A DNA stretch of 64,000 nt from Hydrogenophaga sp. (GCF_030651625.1 NZ_JAUSCF010000038.1:1-64000), one strand, 5' to 3'; numbered from the stretch's first letter, positions 43,124 to 53,734 are shown. Made by a program: numbers and translations. The notes: generated by a model not told the origin, from the sequence alone.

Positions 43124-43759
43124 ATGAACACGCCATCCAGTTCCACACCCGCCACAGAAACCCCGTCCAACGCCGTGCTCACCTTCTGGCTGGGCGATGC
43201 CTTGAAAAGCGACTGGCCCGAACAAGACCGCAACGACCTCTGGTTTGGTGGCGGCGCCGCGCAAGACCAGCTCATCACCCAGCAGTTCGGTCATCTGGTG
43301 GAACAGGCGCTGGCCGGTGGTCTCGCAGAATGGGAGACGACGCTTGATCAAAGGCTGGCGCTCATCATCGTGCTCGACCAGTTCACGCGCAACGTGCACC
43401 GGGGCACGGCACAGGCCTTTGCCGGCGACGCCAGAGCCCAGCAGCTGGTGCTGCGCACGCTCGCGCAAGACGAAGACAAGCCCTTGCCTCGTGTGGCGCG
43501 CATCTTCCTCTACATGCCCTTGATGCATGCCGAACACCTGGCGCTGCAAGAAGCCTGCGTGGCGCACTTCACCGAACTGGCAGAAAACGCCCCTCGCGAT
43601 CTGCGCGAGACGCTGAACGGCAACCTGAAGTTCGCGCTGGAACACCGCGACATCGTGGCGGCCTATGGTCGTTTCCCGTACCGCAATGAGGCCCTGGGGC
43701 GCGAAACCACCGCCGAAGAGTTGGAATTCCTGAAAAACGGCCCGCGTTTCGGACAATAG
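43124..43759 (+). CDS. DUF924 family protein
   Basis: VLTFWLGDALKSDWP...WFGGGAAQDQLI, LALIIVLDQFTRNVHRGTAQAFAGD, FLYMPLMHAE. Confidence 0.92.
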   Translation: MNTPSSSTPATETPSNAVLTFWLGDALKSDWPEQDRNDLWFGGGAAQDQLITQQFGHLVEQALAGGLAEWETTLDQRLALIIVLDQFTRNVHRGTAQAFAGDARAQQLVLRTLAQDEDKPLPRVARIFLYMPLMHAEHLALQEACVAHFTELAENAPRDLRETLNGNLKFALEHRDIVAAYGRFPYRNEALGRETTAEELEFLKNGPRFGQ

Positions 43760-43854
43760 TCAGAGCGCGTGCGGGCATCCTCACCGCACTGCCACACCAA
43801 TGTCACGTTCGGTCGGTACAACGTAGGTATTCACAACACCTCCCGTACCCACCC

Positions 43855-45720
43855 ATGAAGAACACACTGACGCCTTCCCGCACCCGCCTGTTCACTGCCT
43901 CACTGGTCGCAGCTGCTGCACTGGTGGCTTGCGGCGGTGGAGAAACGCCCCCGCCACAAGAAGGCAAGGCCACGCCGGTGGGTGTGATGCTGGAGAAGAT
44001 TGGCGGTTACAGCTCCGGTGTGTTTGGAGAAAGCGCCGCCGAGATCCCGGCATTTGACGCCGCAACGCAGCGTGCGTTCGTGGTCAATGCCGCCGCCGGC
44101 AAGATCGATGTGCTCGACCTCAGCGACCCCACCCGGCCAGAGAAAATCGGCGAAATCGCCACCGACAGCATCCTGCCTGGCTCTGTGGTCAACAGCGTGG
44201 CGGTGCACGACGGTCTGGTGGCCGTGGCCATTCAAGCCAGCACCAAGACCGACAACGGCCGCGTGGCCTTGTACCGTGCTCGCGACCTGAAGCTGATCAG
44301 TCATGTGGAAGTGGGCGCCCTGCCCGACATGCTGGTTTTCACGCCCGACGGAAAAACCTTGCTGGTGGCCAACGAAGGCGAGCCCAGCGACGACTACCAG
44401 ATCGACCCGGAAGGCTCGATCAGCGTCATCGACGTCAAGCAGCCGGCCAAGCCCACCGTTCGCACGGCCGGCTTCGCCGCCTTCAATGGCCAGGAAACCA
44501 CGCTGCGCGCTCAGGGTGTGCGCATCTTTGGCCCGGGCGCATCGGCGGCGCAAGACTTTGAACCCGAGTACATCGCCGTCTCTGCCGACGGCAAGACGGC
44601 CTGGGTCGCCCTGCAAGAGAACAACGCTTTCGCCATCCTCGACATCAAGAAGGCCGAGGTGCAGCGCATCGTGGCGCTCGGCCACAAGGACCATGGTCTC
44701 AAGGGTAACGAGATCGATGCGTCCGACACCGATCTGAAGGCCGACATCCGCACCTGGCCCGGCGTGCGCGGCATGTACATGCCCGACGCCATCGCTGCCT
44801 ACAGCGTGGGCAAGCAGAACTACATCGTGAGCGCCAACGAAGGCGACGCGCGCGCCTGGGGCGAAACCAACAAAGCGTACTGGAATGGCGACGCCAGCCT
44901 GGGCTTTGTGGAGGAATTCCGCGTCAAGCACCTCATCAACCGCAACGGCTGGGGCGGTCGTGCGGGCGACGACCTGCCACCGCAACTCAACGCGCTGGCC
45001 GCAGGTGGCCTGCTCAACCCCTCCACCTTCGCCTACTGTGGCGCCGTGGCGGGCAACCCGGGCGACTGCCGGGCCGACAACAACCTGGGCCGGCTCACCA
45101 TCACCTGGACCGAGGGCTACCGCCGCGACACCATGGGCAACCCCATTCTGTTCAATGCCAGCGGTCTGCAGGACCCCGCTGGCAACCGGCTCATGTACGA
45201 CCACCTCTACGCCTACGGTGGCCGATCGATTTCGATCTGGAACGAAAAAGGCGAGCAGGTGTGGGATTCGGGTGCCGACATCGAAAAATTCCTGGCCAGC
45301 GACGAATGCATGGCTGGCGCCAAGCGCAACATTCCCTGCAAGACCTTCTTCAATTCCAACCACGTCGCCGGTAGCTCGCTGGACAACCGCAGCGACAACA
45401 AAGGCCCTGAACCCGAAGGCGTGGCGATCGGCACCATCGGGAAAAAGACCTTTGCCTTTGTGGGCCTGGAGCGCATGGGCGGTGTGCTGGTGTACGACAT
45501 CACCAACCCGAAAGCCCCCGTTCGCATGGACTACCTCAACACCCGTGAAGACTGGACCACGGCAAACCCGTCGACCGTGCTGGACTCGGTGGGCGACCTT
45601 GGCCCCGAAGGCCTGACCTTCATCCCCGCCAACGATTCACCCAACGGCAGACCCCTGTTGCTGGTGGGCAACGAAGTGAGTGGTACCACCGCCGTGCTGC
45701 AGCTCAAGTTGACATTCTGA
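43855..45720 (+). CDS. Choice-of-anchor I family lipoprotein
   Basis: Lipobox ALVACGGG; beta-propeller-like ANEGEPSDDY, PEYIAVSADGKTAWVALQENNAFAILDI, ANEGDARAW. Confidence 0.88.
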   Translation: MKNTLTPSRTRLFTASLVAAAALVACGGGETPPPQEGKATPVGVMLEKIGGYSSGVFGESAAEIPAFDAATQRAFVVNAAAGKIDVLDLSDPTRPEKIGEIATDSILPGSVVNSVAVHDGLVAVAIQASTKTDNGRVALYRARDLKLISHVEVGALPDMLVFTPDGKTLLVANEGEPSDDYQIDPEGSISVIDVKQPAKPTVRTAGFAAFNGQETTLRAQGVRIFGPGASAAQDFEPEYIAVSADGKTAWVALQENNAFAILDIKKAEVQRIVALGHKDHGLKGNEIDASDTDLKADIRTWPGVRGMYMPDAIAAYSVGKQNYIVSANEGDARAWGETNKAYWNGDASLGFVEEFRVKHLINRNGWGGRAGDDLPPQLNALAAGGLLNPSTFAYCGAVAGNPGDCRADNNLGRLTITWTEGYRRDTMGNPILFNASGLQDPAGNRLMYDHLYAYGGRSISIWNEKGEQVWDSGADIEKFLASDECMAGAKRNIPCKTFFNSNHVAGSSLDNRSDNKGPEPEGVAIGTIGKKTFAFVGLERMGGVLVYDITNPKAPVRMDYLNTREDWTTANPSTVLDSVGDLGPEGLTFIPANDSPNGRPLLLVGNEVSGTTAVLQLKLTF

Positions 45721-45959
45721 CCTGCCGATAAAGTTTCAAGGCGGTTGCGCTGCACGGCGCGACCGCCATCGCGCACAGGTCAGGCCCATACAAAGGCGCT
45801 GGCCGGCATCGAGCCGGGCCCAGGGGGTATTCCCCTGGCGCCCGGCTCTCCATTTGGAGATCCGGACAACGCCAGCCGGGCGTCGCTTCCAAGGCCCACG
45901 CAGGCAAGCAGACCGGGTGCTATCGTGCGGTCGTTCCAGCTTCATTGCGCCGATTGCCC

Positions 45960-46526
45960 ATGCCCAACACCCTGGTCATCCACGCCCACCCCCGCCCGGG
46001 CCAGTCCGTCGTCACCCAGACGCTGCTTGAAGCGCTGACCCCACTGAAGCACACCGCCGTGCGTTCGCTCTACGCGCTGTACCCGGACTTTGACATCGAC
46101 GTGGCGGCCGAACAGGAAGCGCTCAGCCGCGCCGACCTGATCGTCTGGCTGGCGCCGGTGCACTGGTACAGCGTGCCCGCGCTCATGAAGCACTGGTTCG
46201 ACCAGGTGCTTACCCACGGCTGGGCCTATGGCCACGGTGCGAATGCGCTTCATGGCAAAACCGCCTGGTGGGTGGCCAGCGCGGGAGGGGCCGAGGCCAC
46301 CTATGCCCCGGGCGGCGCACACATGCGCCCGTTCGCGGACTACGTGGCCCCCATTGAACACACGGCGCGCTTTTGCGGCATGCACTGGTTGCCGCCCTTT
46401 GTGGTGCACGGCGGGCACAGCTGCACCACAAAGCAGGTAGACGATGCGCGCACGGCGCTTGTGCAGCGTTTGCATCACCACCTGGCCAATATGCCAGCTC
46501 GGCCCGCACCCGAGGCACAGCCATGA
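45960..46526 (+). CDS. kefF: NAD(P)H oxidoreductase, KefF/MdaB family
   Basis: MPNTLVIHAHPRPGQSVVTQTLLEAL, WLAPVHWYSVPALMKHWFDQVLTHGWAYG; precedes kefC with ATGA overlap. Confidence 0.88.
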   Translation: MPNTLVIHAHPRPGQSVVTQTLLEALTPLKHTAVRSLYALYPDFDIDVAAEQEALSRADLIVWLAPVHWYSVPALMKHWFDQVLTHGWAYGHGANALHGKTAWWVASAGGAEATYAPGGAHMRPFADYVAPIEHTARFCGMHWLPPFVVHGGHSCTTKQVDDARTALVQRLHHHLANMPARPAPEAQP

Positions 46527-48337
46527 ACCAGGCCATTCTTTTCCTGCTGGCTGCGCTCATTCTGGTGCCGCTGGCGGTGCGCCTGAACCTGGGTTCGGTG
46601 CTGGGTTACCTGCTGGCCGGCGTGCTGCTGGGGCCCGTGGGTCTGGGGCTGGTGTCTGATCCGGCCACCATCCTCCAGGTGTCTGAACTGGGTGTGGTGC
46701 TGATGCTGTTCGTGATTGGCCTGGCACTGGAGCCCCAGCGGCTGTGGGCCATGCGCAGCGCCGTGTTTGGCGGCGGCGCGCTACAGCTGGGGGCCTGCAC
46801 CGTGCTGCTGATGCCGCTGGGCTTTGCCATGGGCTGGACCTGGCAGGCCACGCTGATCGGCAGCCTGGCCATGGCGTTGTCAAGCACCGCCATTACCGTG
46901 CCGCTGCTGCAGGAACGCAACCTCATGGCGCGGCCCATCGGGCAAAAAGGCTTTGCCATGCTGCTGTTTGAAGACATTGCCGCCATTCCGCTGCTGGCAC
47001 TGGCTGCGGTGCTGGGCAGCACGCTGGGCACACCGGCGCCGGTGAGCCCGTCTGCCCACGCCAGCGGCTGGCTGGGCCCGCTGATGCAGGTGGGCGCCAT
47101 CGCTGGCGTGGTGGTGTTTGGTCGCTTTGTGGCCTACCCGGTGATGCGCTTCATTGCAGGGCTGCCGGTACGCGAACTGTTCACCGGCTTTGCGCTGCTG
47201 CTGGTGCTTGGCGTGGCCGCGCTCATGCAGGCGGTGGGCCTGTCCATGGGGCTGGGCGCCTTCATTGCCGGCGTGCTGTTGGCCAGCTCGCCCTACCGCC
47301 ACGCGCTGGAGAACGACATCTTGCCCTTCAAAGGCCTGCTGCTGGGCCTGTTCTTCATCGCCGTGGGCATGGGCATGCAGCTGGACCTGTTCCTGACTTC
47401 CCCAGTGCAGGTGGTGGCGGGGCTGGTGATCATCACCGTGCTGAAGCTGGTGGGGGTGTGGCTGGTTCTGCCTCTGGTTGATTTGCACGGTGCATCGCGT
47501 TCACAGCTGGCCATTCTGCTGGGGCAGGTGGGCGAGTTCGCTTTCGTGATTCTGGCCACCGCCCAGGCCGCGCGCGTGCTTCCGGCCGAAGACGCCGCCC
47601 TGCTCACCTTGATAGCGGCGCTGTCCATGCCCATCACGCCGCTGCTGCTCATGGCGTTTGACAGGTACGCACGCCCCGAAGGCAGCGACCGCCCCACCGA
47701 CGCCATAGAAGACGACAAGCCCGCCGTGCTGCTGGCCGGCTTTGGCCGCTACGGGCAGATCGTGGCGCGCCTGCTGCTGGGGGCAGGCCTCAAGCCCACC
47801 GTGATCGACCACGATTCGGACACCGTGGACAGCGCGCGCCGTTTTGGCTTTCAGGTGTACTTTGGTGACGCCACCCAGCCCGACCTGCTGGCCGCTGCTG
47901 GCGTGGCACGGGCCAAAGTGGTGGTGGTGGCCATTGACGACGCCGCGCAGGCCAACCGGCTGGTGGAAACGCTGCAGGCGCAATGGCCACACCTGAAAAT
48001 CATCGCCCGCGCACGCGACGCCGTGCACGCCATGGAACTGGAAGAAGCCAACGTGCACCACGTGCAACGCGAAATGTTCGAGAGCTCGCTGCGCAGCGGT
48101 CGCGCCACGCTGCAGGCCCTGGGCTTTGACGCCTTCCACGCGCGACAAATGGCCGACGACTTCCGCCGCTATTCAGAAAGCTTTGTCAAGGCGGCACGGG
48201 ACTCCAGGCACAACGAAGACGACCTGATCCAGCGCGTGCGCGAGTCGCGCGAGCAGTTTGAAAAGCAGATGCAGAAAGACCTGGAACGCCAGGTTCGCCG
48301 CACGGGCGACACCGACTGGCACCAGCAGCGGCCGTAG
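46523..48337 (+). CDS. kefC: Glutathione-regulated potassium-efflux antiporter
   Basis: CPA2 membrane domain LGYLLAGVLLGPVGLGL, LALSSTAITVPLLQ, GLFFIAVGM; TrkA-N domain VLLAGFGRYGQIVARLLL. Confidence 0.93.
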   Translation: MNQAILFLLAALILVPLAVRLNLGSVLGYLLAGVLLGPVGLGLVSDPATILQVSELGVVLMLFVIGLALEPQRLWAMRSAVFGGGALQLGACTVLLMPLGFAMGWTWQATLIGSLAMALSSTAITVPLLQERNLMARPIGQKGFAMLLFEDIAAIPLLALAAVLGSTLGTPAPVSPSAHASGWLGPLMQVGAIAGVVVFGRFVAYPVMRFIAGLPVRELFTGFALLLVLGVAALMQAVGLSMGLGAFIAGVLLASSPYRHALENDILPFKGLLLGLFFIAVGMGMQLDLFLTSPVQVVAGLVIITVLKLVGVWLVLPLVDLHGASRSQLAILLGQVGEFAFVILATAQAARVLPAEDAALLTLIAALSMPITPLLLMAFDRYARPEGSDRPTDAIEDDKPAVLLAGFGRYGQIVARLLLGAGLKPTVIDHDSDTVDSARRFGFQVYFGDATQPDLLAAAGVARAKVVVVAIDDAAQANRLVETLQAQWPHLKIIARARDAVHAMELEEANVHHVQREMFESSLRSGRATLQALGFDAFHARQMADDFRRYSESFVKAARDSRHNEDDLIQRVRESREQFEKQMQKDLERQVRRTGDTDWHQQRP

Positions 48338-48417
48338 GCAGGTTCGCAGCGGCTGACAACCTCCAGGGTCTGGCAGGCCGTTCACGCCCTGCCAAGACCC
48401 CGCAACCGTGAGAAGCT

Positions 48418-48807
48418 TCAGTGCAGGACGAGCAACCCCAGAATGGCCAATACACCGCCCACCAGGGCGGCAGCCACCAGACCATAGGGTGAATACAGCT
48501 TCTGCAGCAGCCAGGATCGGGGGGCTTTCGCCGATGCTCGAAACCGGGTGAGTTCTGCGGGGCGGGAGTCGAGTGCGGCCGCCACAAAGACCTCCTCGGC
48601 ACGCAGGCGGGTGGCGGCGCCGGGCGCGGCCCAGGTCGCCCAGAGCGCGTGCGCCGCAGCCGGCACGATCGCCCCGCGCTCCACCGCCGCTTCCACATCG
48701 ATCCAGCCCAGTTGCACCCGCACCGACGGAATGAAAACGTCCTCCAGTTGGGTTTCATCCCACTGGCTTTCTTCCATCGACAGGGTCTCGGGATTGTCCG
48801 GGTTCAT
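48418..48807 (-). CDS. Hypothetical membrane-anchored protein
   Basis: 130-aa ORF with C-terminal TM LVAAALVGGVLAILGLLVL; coding-like composition. Confidence 0.55.
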   Translation of the reverse strand: MNPDNPETLSMEESQWDETQLEDVFIPSVRVQLGWIDVEAAVERGAIVPAAAHALWATWAAPGAATRLRAEEVFVAAALDSRPAELTRFRASAKAPRSWLLQKLYSPYGLVAAALVGGVLAILGLLVLH

Positions 48808-49145
48808 GGTCTGGGAAAGGTGTAGATCATGGCTCGACAGGCCGGCAGACACGGAAGATACCGGAAACCGCACACCGCCGTCACCGTGGTCCACCGTCTG
48901 GTCCGTTCGGGGACCCTGTTTGCGGCACTTGCGTGAAGAATGACCGGTTTGAACCGTTCTCTGACTTCCAAGGAACCGCTCGGGCCGAGCCTGCCGAAGC
49001 CCCGCGCGATACATCATGCACTGCAATGGACCGGGTCGACCTCGCGCTTGGCAACGGCCTGTCAAACCTGACAGGTTCGAGGATCGATCCACGCAGCCTG
49101 CTTCTAGAATCCGCCGCAATTTCGCTGTTTCCCTCACACAAACCC

Positions 49146-49751
49146 ATGCCCGCCTCTCGCAAACCGTTCTTGCGCTCCGCCTTGATGTTGCTGGGGGCGC
49201 TGGGCCTGCAAGCCTGCGCGCTTCAGACCACCCAAACCCACCTATCGCCTGACGCAGCACAACTGACCCATGCCTGCCAGCCCACTGAGACGGTGGGGTT
49301 CAGCTGCGAGCTGCGGAACGGGCAGTTGCTGTCGCTATGCGCTTCGCCGGGTTTCAACGACTTCAAGGGCAAACCGGCTGACAACCCCGGCTACGCCTAT
49401 CTGGCGATCAGCACAAAGCAAGGGAAGAAGCCCTACACCTACCCACCCAACCCACAGGACTACAAGAAGCACATGTACTTCTGGGTATCCATCTCTGCAG
49501 TGCCGCACATGTTCGTGTCAACCGACGAGGGTGCATTTCTTCACCTCAGCCTGGACATTGATTCCCCAGCCGACGTGACCAACGAATACGTGCCAAAGGG
49601 GTGGCCGTTGGCCTCGTCTGAAACCGGCTCGCTCTGCACCAACCAGATCAACCGGGACAGCCTTGATCCGTTCATGGCTCAAATGCTGAAAAAAGCCGAC
49701 TGGGAAAAGGCCCATCGAGACACCGCCCGGCAAGGTGGCACCGGGCGCTGA
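49146..49751 (+). CDS. Small lipoprotein, candidate immunity protein to the downstream GH19 effector
   Basis: Signal peptide with lipobox LGLQAC; FSCELRNGQLLSLCASPGF motif; stop 18 nt before the GH19 start. Confidence 0.7.
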   Translation: MPASRKPFLRSALMLLGALGLQACALQTTQTHLSPDAAQLTHACQPTETVGFSCELRNGQLLSLCASPGFNDFKGKPADNPGYAYLAISTKQGKKPYTYPPNPQDYKKHMYFWVSISAVPHMFVSTDEGAFLHLSLDIDSPADVTNEYVPKGWPLASSETGSLCTNQINRDSLDPFMAQMLKKADWEKAHRDTARQGGTGR

Positions 49752-49769
49752 CGTGCACAAGGTTGAACG

Positions 49770-50861
49770 ATGCCAAACCCGAACATCCCCCACTTGAGCA
49801 GCGCGCGCCAGCATGAGCGAGCCGGGTCGTTGCTGGTAGCCGCCTACCGCAGCGGCCTGACCAACCACGCCGAACTGGCCAACTTCATGGGGCAAACGCA
49901 GCACGAAAGCCTGAATTTCAACCGGCTCGAAGAAAACCTCAACTACAGCGGGACCCGCTTGTACGAGGTGTTCCCCAAGCGCAACGGCTTGACGCGTGAG
50001 CAAGCGCTGATCATTGCCAACATCACCGACGCCACCGAACGGCGGCAAGCGGTTGCGGAACAGGTCTATGGCGGCACTTGGGGACACAACAACCTGGGCA
50101 ACACCGAAGCGGGCGATGGCTACGCCTACCGCGGACGGGGCTATATGCAGCTCACGGGCCGTAGCAACTACGCCGCCTACGGTAAAGCCTTGGGCCTGGA
50201 TCTGGTGAACCAGCCTGAGTTGGCCGCCCAGGAAGAGAACGCAGAGCGCATCGCAGTGCAGTACTGGAAGACGTCCGTTCAACCTGAACACGGCGCCAGC
50301 ACCGACGTGAGCAAAGCTGGTTCGATCATCAACACGGGTGCCGTTGGCGGCAACGTCAAAGGCCTCGCCGAACGCCAAACCCTCGCCGCCGCCTGGCAAA
50401 CCGCTCTCGACAAAGGCTACCTGCAGGAAGCCCTGCAACGCCACCCCGACCCTGCAGCCACACAAGAACCGGCACACTCCATACTGCCCGAACGCCCACC
50501 CCAACTCTCCCCCCGAAGCCAGCGCCTCATCCGCGACAGCGAACAACATGTCCGCGAAACCGCCCGACACCACCACCTGCCCTGGGACGCTGGCATGGAC
50601 AACACCGTGCACGCCCTGGCCTGCGCTGCGCGGCAGCAGGGCCTGAGCGGCATCACGCACTTCCACGTGGAGCAAGGGCAAATGCGCTTCGCGCAATACG
50701 ACGGCATCTGCATTAACGAAGGCGAGCTGAACGCCCACGTCGCCGCCAACACACCCGCGCAAGCATCACTCCGCCAGATGGGGCAAGCAGACCAGCAAGC
50801 CCGGAACCACCACAACGCGGCCGAACACCGCCAGATGGAAGAGCGCACCCTGGCGATGTGA
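49770..50861 (+). CDS. GH19 chitinase/lysozyme-like hydrolase with XVIPCD-like C-terminal domain
   Basis: ELANFMGQTQHESLNFNRLEENLNYSGTRLYEVFP, GDGYAYRGRGYMQLTGRSNY; C-terminal DNTVHALACAARQQGLSGITHFHVEQGQMRFAQYDG...NTPAQASL; no N-terminal signal peptide. Confidence 0.85.
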   Translation: MPNPNIPHLSSARQHERAGSLLVAAYRSGLTNHAELANFMGQTQHESLNFNRLEENLNYSGTRLYEVFPKRNGLTREQALIIANITDATERRQAVAEQVYGGTWGHNNLGNTEAGDGYAYRGRGYMQLTGRSNYAAYGKALGLDLVNQPELAAQEENAERIAVQYWKTSVQPEHGASTDVSKAGSIINTGAVGGNVKGLAERQTLAAAWQTALDKGYLQEALQRHPDPAATQEPAHSILPERPPQLSPRSQRLIRDSEQHVRETARHHHLPWDAGMDNTVHALACAARQQGLSGITHFHVEQGQMRFAQYDGICINEGELNAHVAANTPAQASLRQMGQADQQARNHHNAAEHRQMEERTLAM

Positions 50862-50964
50862 TGGCGCCACGGCGTGCAACCCATGCACACCCACCTCACC
50901 AAAGAGGCACGCCAAGGTCGCAGAACCCAGGGCCGCACCACCAGCGCCGCCCTAGAATGAGCGA

Positions 50965-52821
50965 ATGAGCTCCAAACCCCCCGCTTCCTCCCCCAAGAAC
51001 AACGATTCGGCCGCGCCCGCCAATGCCGGTGACGCCGCCGAACACAAGGTCAGCAACTTCCTGCGACAGGTGATTGAAAAAGACCTGGAACAAGGCACCT
51101 ACAGCCAGCGCCGCTGGGGCGGCAGCCCTGGTGACGCCGCCCACCACCAAGCCGGCCAGCCAGACCCGGCGCGCATCCGCACCCGCTTCCCGCCCGAACC
51201 CAACGGCTACCTGCACGTGGGCCACGCCAAGAGCATCTGCCTCAACTTTGGCCTGGCGCGCGACTACGGCGGCGTATGCCACCTGCGCTTCGACGACACC
51301 AACCCCGAAAAAGAAGACACCGAATACGTCAACAGCATCATCGACTCGGTGAAGTGGCTGGGCTTCAATTGGGAGGCTGAGGGCGAAACCCACCTCTACC
51401 AGGCCAGCGACTACTTCGACTTCATGTACCGCGCCGCGGAACACCTGATCGAATCCGGCCACGCCTACGTGGACGAACAGACCGCCGAGCAGATGCGCAG
51501 CAGCCGCGGCGACTTTGGCAAGCCCGGCGTGGACAGCCCGCACCGGAATCGCACACCAGAAGAAAACCTGGCCAGCTTCCGCGAAATGCGCGACGGCCAG
51601 CACGAAGACGGCTCCATGGTGCTGCGCGCCAAGATCGACATGGCCAGCCCCAACATCAACATGCGCGACCCGGCCATCTACCGCATCCGCCGCGCCACGC
51701 ACCACAACACCGGCGACAAGTGGTGCATCTACCCCATGTACACCTTCGCACACCCCATTGAAGACGCGCTGGAACAGATCACCCACAGCTTCTGCACACT
51801 GGAATTTGAAGACCAGCGCCCGTTTTACGACTGGCTGCTGGAAAGACTGTGCGAAGGTGGCCTGCTCAAAGCCCCGCCCCCACGCCAGTACGAATTCGCC
51901 CGCCTCAACCTCACCTATGTGATCACAAGCAAGCGCAAGCTGGCGCAACTGGTGTACGACCACAAAGTGAGCGGATGGGACGACCCGCGCATGCCAACCA
52001 TCGTGGGTCTGCGCCGGCGCGGCTACACGCCAGAGAGCATCCAGCTGTTTGCCGAACGCATCGGTGTAACCAAGAGCGATTCCTGGATCGACTACAGCAC
52101 CCTGGAAGGCTGCCTGCGCGAAGACCTGGAAAACAAGGCCCACCGCGGCATGGCTGTGCTGGACCCGGTCAAGCTGGTGCTCACCAACTGGGCAGAAGCC
52201 TTTGGAAGTGACGATTACACCGAAGACTGCACCCAGCCCGCCCTGCCCCACTCGGCAATAGCCGAAGGGCAAACCCCGCCGCCCGACCGCGTGTTCAAGA
52301 TCGGCAAACACGTGTGGATCGAACGCGAAGACTTTGAAGAAGTCCCACCCAAGGGATACAAGCGCTTGTTCCCTGGGAACGTCGTGCGCCTCAAAGGCGG
52401 CTACGTCATCGAATGCACTGGTTGCGCAAAAGATGCGGAAGGCACGGTGACCGAAGTACACGCCAAAGTGATCCCCGGCACCAAGAGCGGCACCCCCGGC
52501 GCCGACAGCGTGAAAGCCAAGGCCGCCATCACCTGGGTGAGTGTGGTCAGCGGTGTGCTGGCTGAAGTGAGGTTGTACGACCGCCTGTTCATCGACCCCA
52601 ACCCGGATGCTGGCGGGAAAGACTTTATTGAGGCGCTGAACCCGAACAGCTTGAAAGTGGTGACGGCCTATGTGGAGCCTTCATTGGCCGCTGCGAAGCC
52701 GGACGAGAAATTCCAGTTTGAGCGGTTTGGGTACTTTGTGGCGGATCGGATGGATCACGTGGCGGGGAGCAAGCCGGTGTTCAACCGGGTGACGGGGTTG
52801 AAGGACAGTTGGGGCAGGTAA
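50965..52821 (+). CDS. glnS: Glutaminyl-tRNA synthetase
   Basis: TRFPPEPNGYLHVGHAKSICLNFGLA, LRFDDTNPEKE, VITSKRKL. Confidence 0.97.
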   Translation: MSSKPPASSPKNNDSAAPANAGDAAEHKVSNFLRQVIEKDLEQGTYSQRRWGGSPGDAAHHQAGQPDPARIRTRFPPEPNGYLHVGHAKSICLNFGLARDYGGVCHLRFDDTNPEKEDTEYVNSIIDSVKWLGFNWEAEGETHLYQASDYFDFMYRAAEHLIESGHAYVDEQTAEQMRSSRGDFGKPGVDSPHRNRTPEENLASFREMRDGQHEDGSMVLRAKIDMASPNINMRDPAIYRIRRATHHNTGDKWCIYPMYTFAHPIEDALEQITHSFCTLEFEDQRPFYDWLLERLCEGGLLKAPPPRQYEFARLNLTYVITSKRKLAQLVYDHKVSGWDDPRMPTIVGLRRRGYTPESIQLFAERIGVTKSDSWIDYSTLEGCLREDLENKAHRGMAVLDPVKLVLTNWAEAFGSDDYTEDCTQPALPHSAIAEGQTPPPDRVFKIGKHVWIEREDFEEVPPKGYKRLFPGNVVRLKGGYVIECTGCAKDAEGTVTEVHAKVIPGTKSGTPGADSVKAKAAITWVSVVSGVLAEVRLYDRLFIDPNPDAGGKDFIEALNPNSLKVVTAYVEPSLAAAKPDEKFQFERFGYFVADRMDHVAGSKPVFNRVTGLKDSWGR

Positions 52822-52901
52822 GAGCGCTCCATTCATTTAGCAAAGACCAGGAGTACTGCAACCACAGCTCCCTTTGGCTTTGAACATGCAAACAACTCCA
52901 T

Positions 52902-53309
52902 ATGCTCGCCAACCTCACCCCATTCCTCCTCCACTGGGCCATCACCGCCCTTTCCCTGTGGGTGACGAGCCATTTGTTCAAGGGCATCCGGTTCGGCAGC
53001 ACCTCGGCGCTGGTGGTCTCGGCCCTTCTGCTGGGGCTGGCCAATGCGGTGGTGAGGCCGCTGCTGGTGGTGCTCACGCTTCCCTTGACGCTGCTCACCT
53101 TCGGCCTGTTCCTGCTGGTCATCAACGCGCTGATGCTCATGCTGGTGGCCAAGCTGGTGGACGGCTTCAAGGTCGATGGCTTCTGGACGGCGTTCTGGGC
53201 CAGCCTGTTCATCTCGCTGCTCAGCCTGGTGCTCGGCGCCTTCGTGCTGGGCGGCTCGCCCGACTTCACCATCCAGACCAGCCCGGCGCCAGGGTCGGTG
53301 TGGCTTTGA
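52902..53309 (+). CDS. Phage holin family / YvlD-like membrane protein
   Basis: Four TM segments, GLANAVVRPLLVVLTLPLTLLTFGLFLLVINALML. Confidence 0.88.
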   Translation: MLANLTPFLLHWAITALSLWVTSHLFKGIRFGSTSALVVSALLLGLANAVVRPLLVVLTLPLTLLTFGLFLLVINALMLMLVAKLVDGFKVDGFWTAFWASLFISLLSLVLGAFVLGGSPDFTIQTSPAPGSVWL

Positions 53310-53500
53310 GTTTTCGGTAGGCCGGCCTGATGCCCCTCCAATGCTGATCAGGTCCGCCATCGGCGGTCGGCAATCGGACTTCATCTCCATCAGGGTCAGG
53401 TCTTGCCTTTTGCCTTTGGGAGCCCCGGCCTGATGCGTGGCCCCGCAGCGAAGGATCTGTGGATTGGCATTCAATTTCAGCCATCCACAAGGGAAGCACC

Positions 53501-53734
53501 ATGCCCATCACCGCAAAATCCCTCAGCGCTCAGGCGTTGCAGCTCCCGCCCGACGAACGACTGGCGCTGGTGGATCAGCTGCTGGCCACGCTGGACGAAC
53601 CCGATGCGTCGCTGGATGCGCTTTGGGCGAATGAGGCCGAGTCGAGGCTGGCGGCCTACCGCCGTGGCGAGATTCAGGCCACGTCTTTGTCTGACGTGAT
53701 CGCGAAGTACCAAATCGACTCCCGACCTGCATGA
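53501..53734 (+). CDS. Addiction-module antitoxin (CHP02574-type)
   Basis: LSAQALQLPPDERLALVDQLLATLD...LWANEAESRLAAYRRGE. Confidence 0.88.
   Translation: MPITAKSLSAQALQLPPDERLALVDQLLATLDEPDASLDALWANEAESRLAAYRRGEIQATSLSDVIAKYQIDSRPA

Noticed and set aside
49770-50861. Prophage endolysin interpretation of the GH19 gene
   Set aside because: No phage structural, holin-spanin or integrase genes adjacent (the 52902 'holin family' gene is a YvlD-like membrane protein and lies beyond glnS); not fully excluded.
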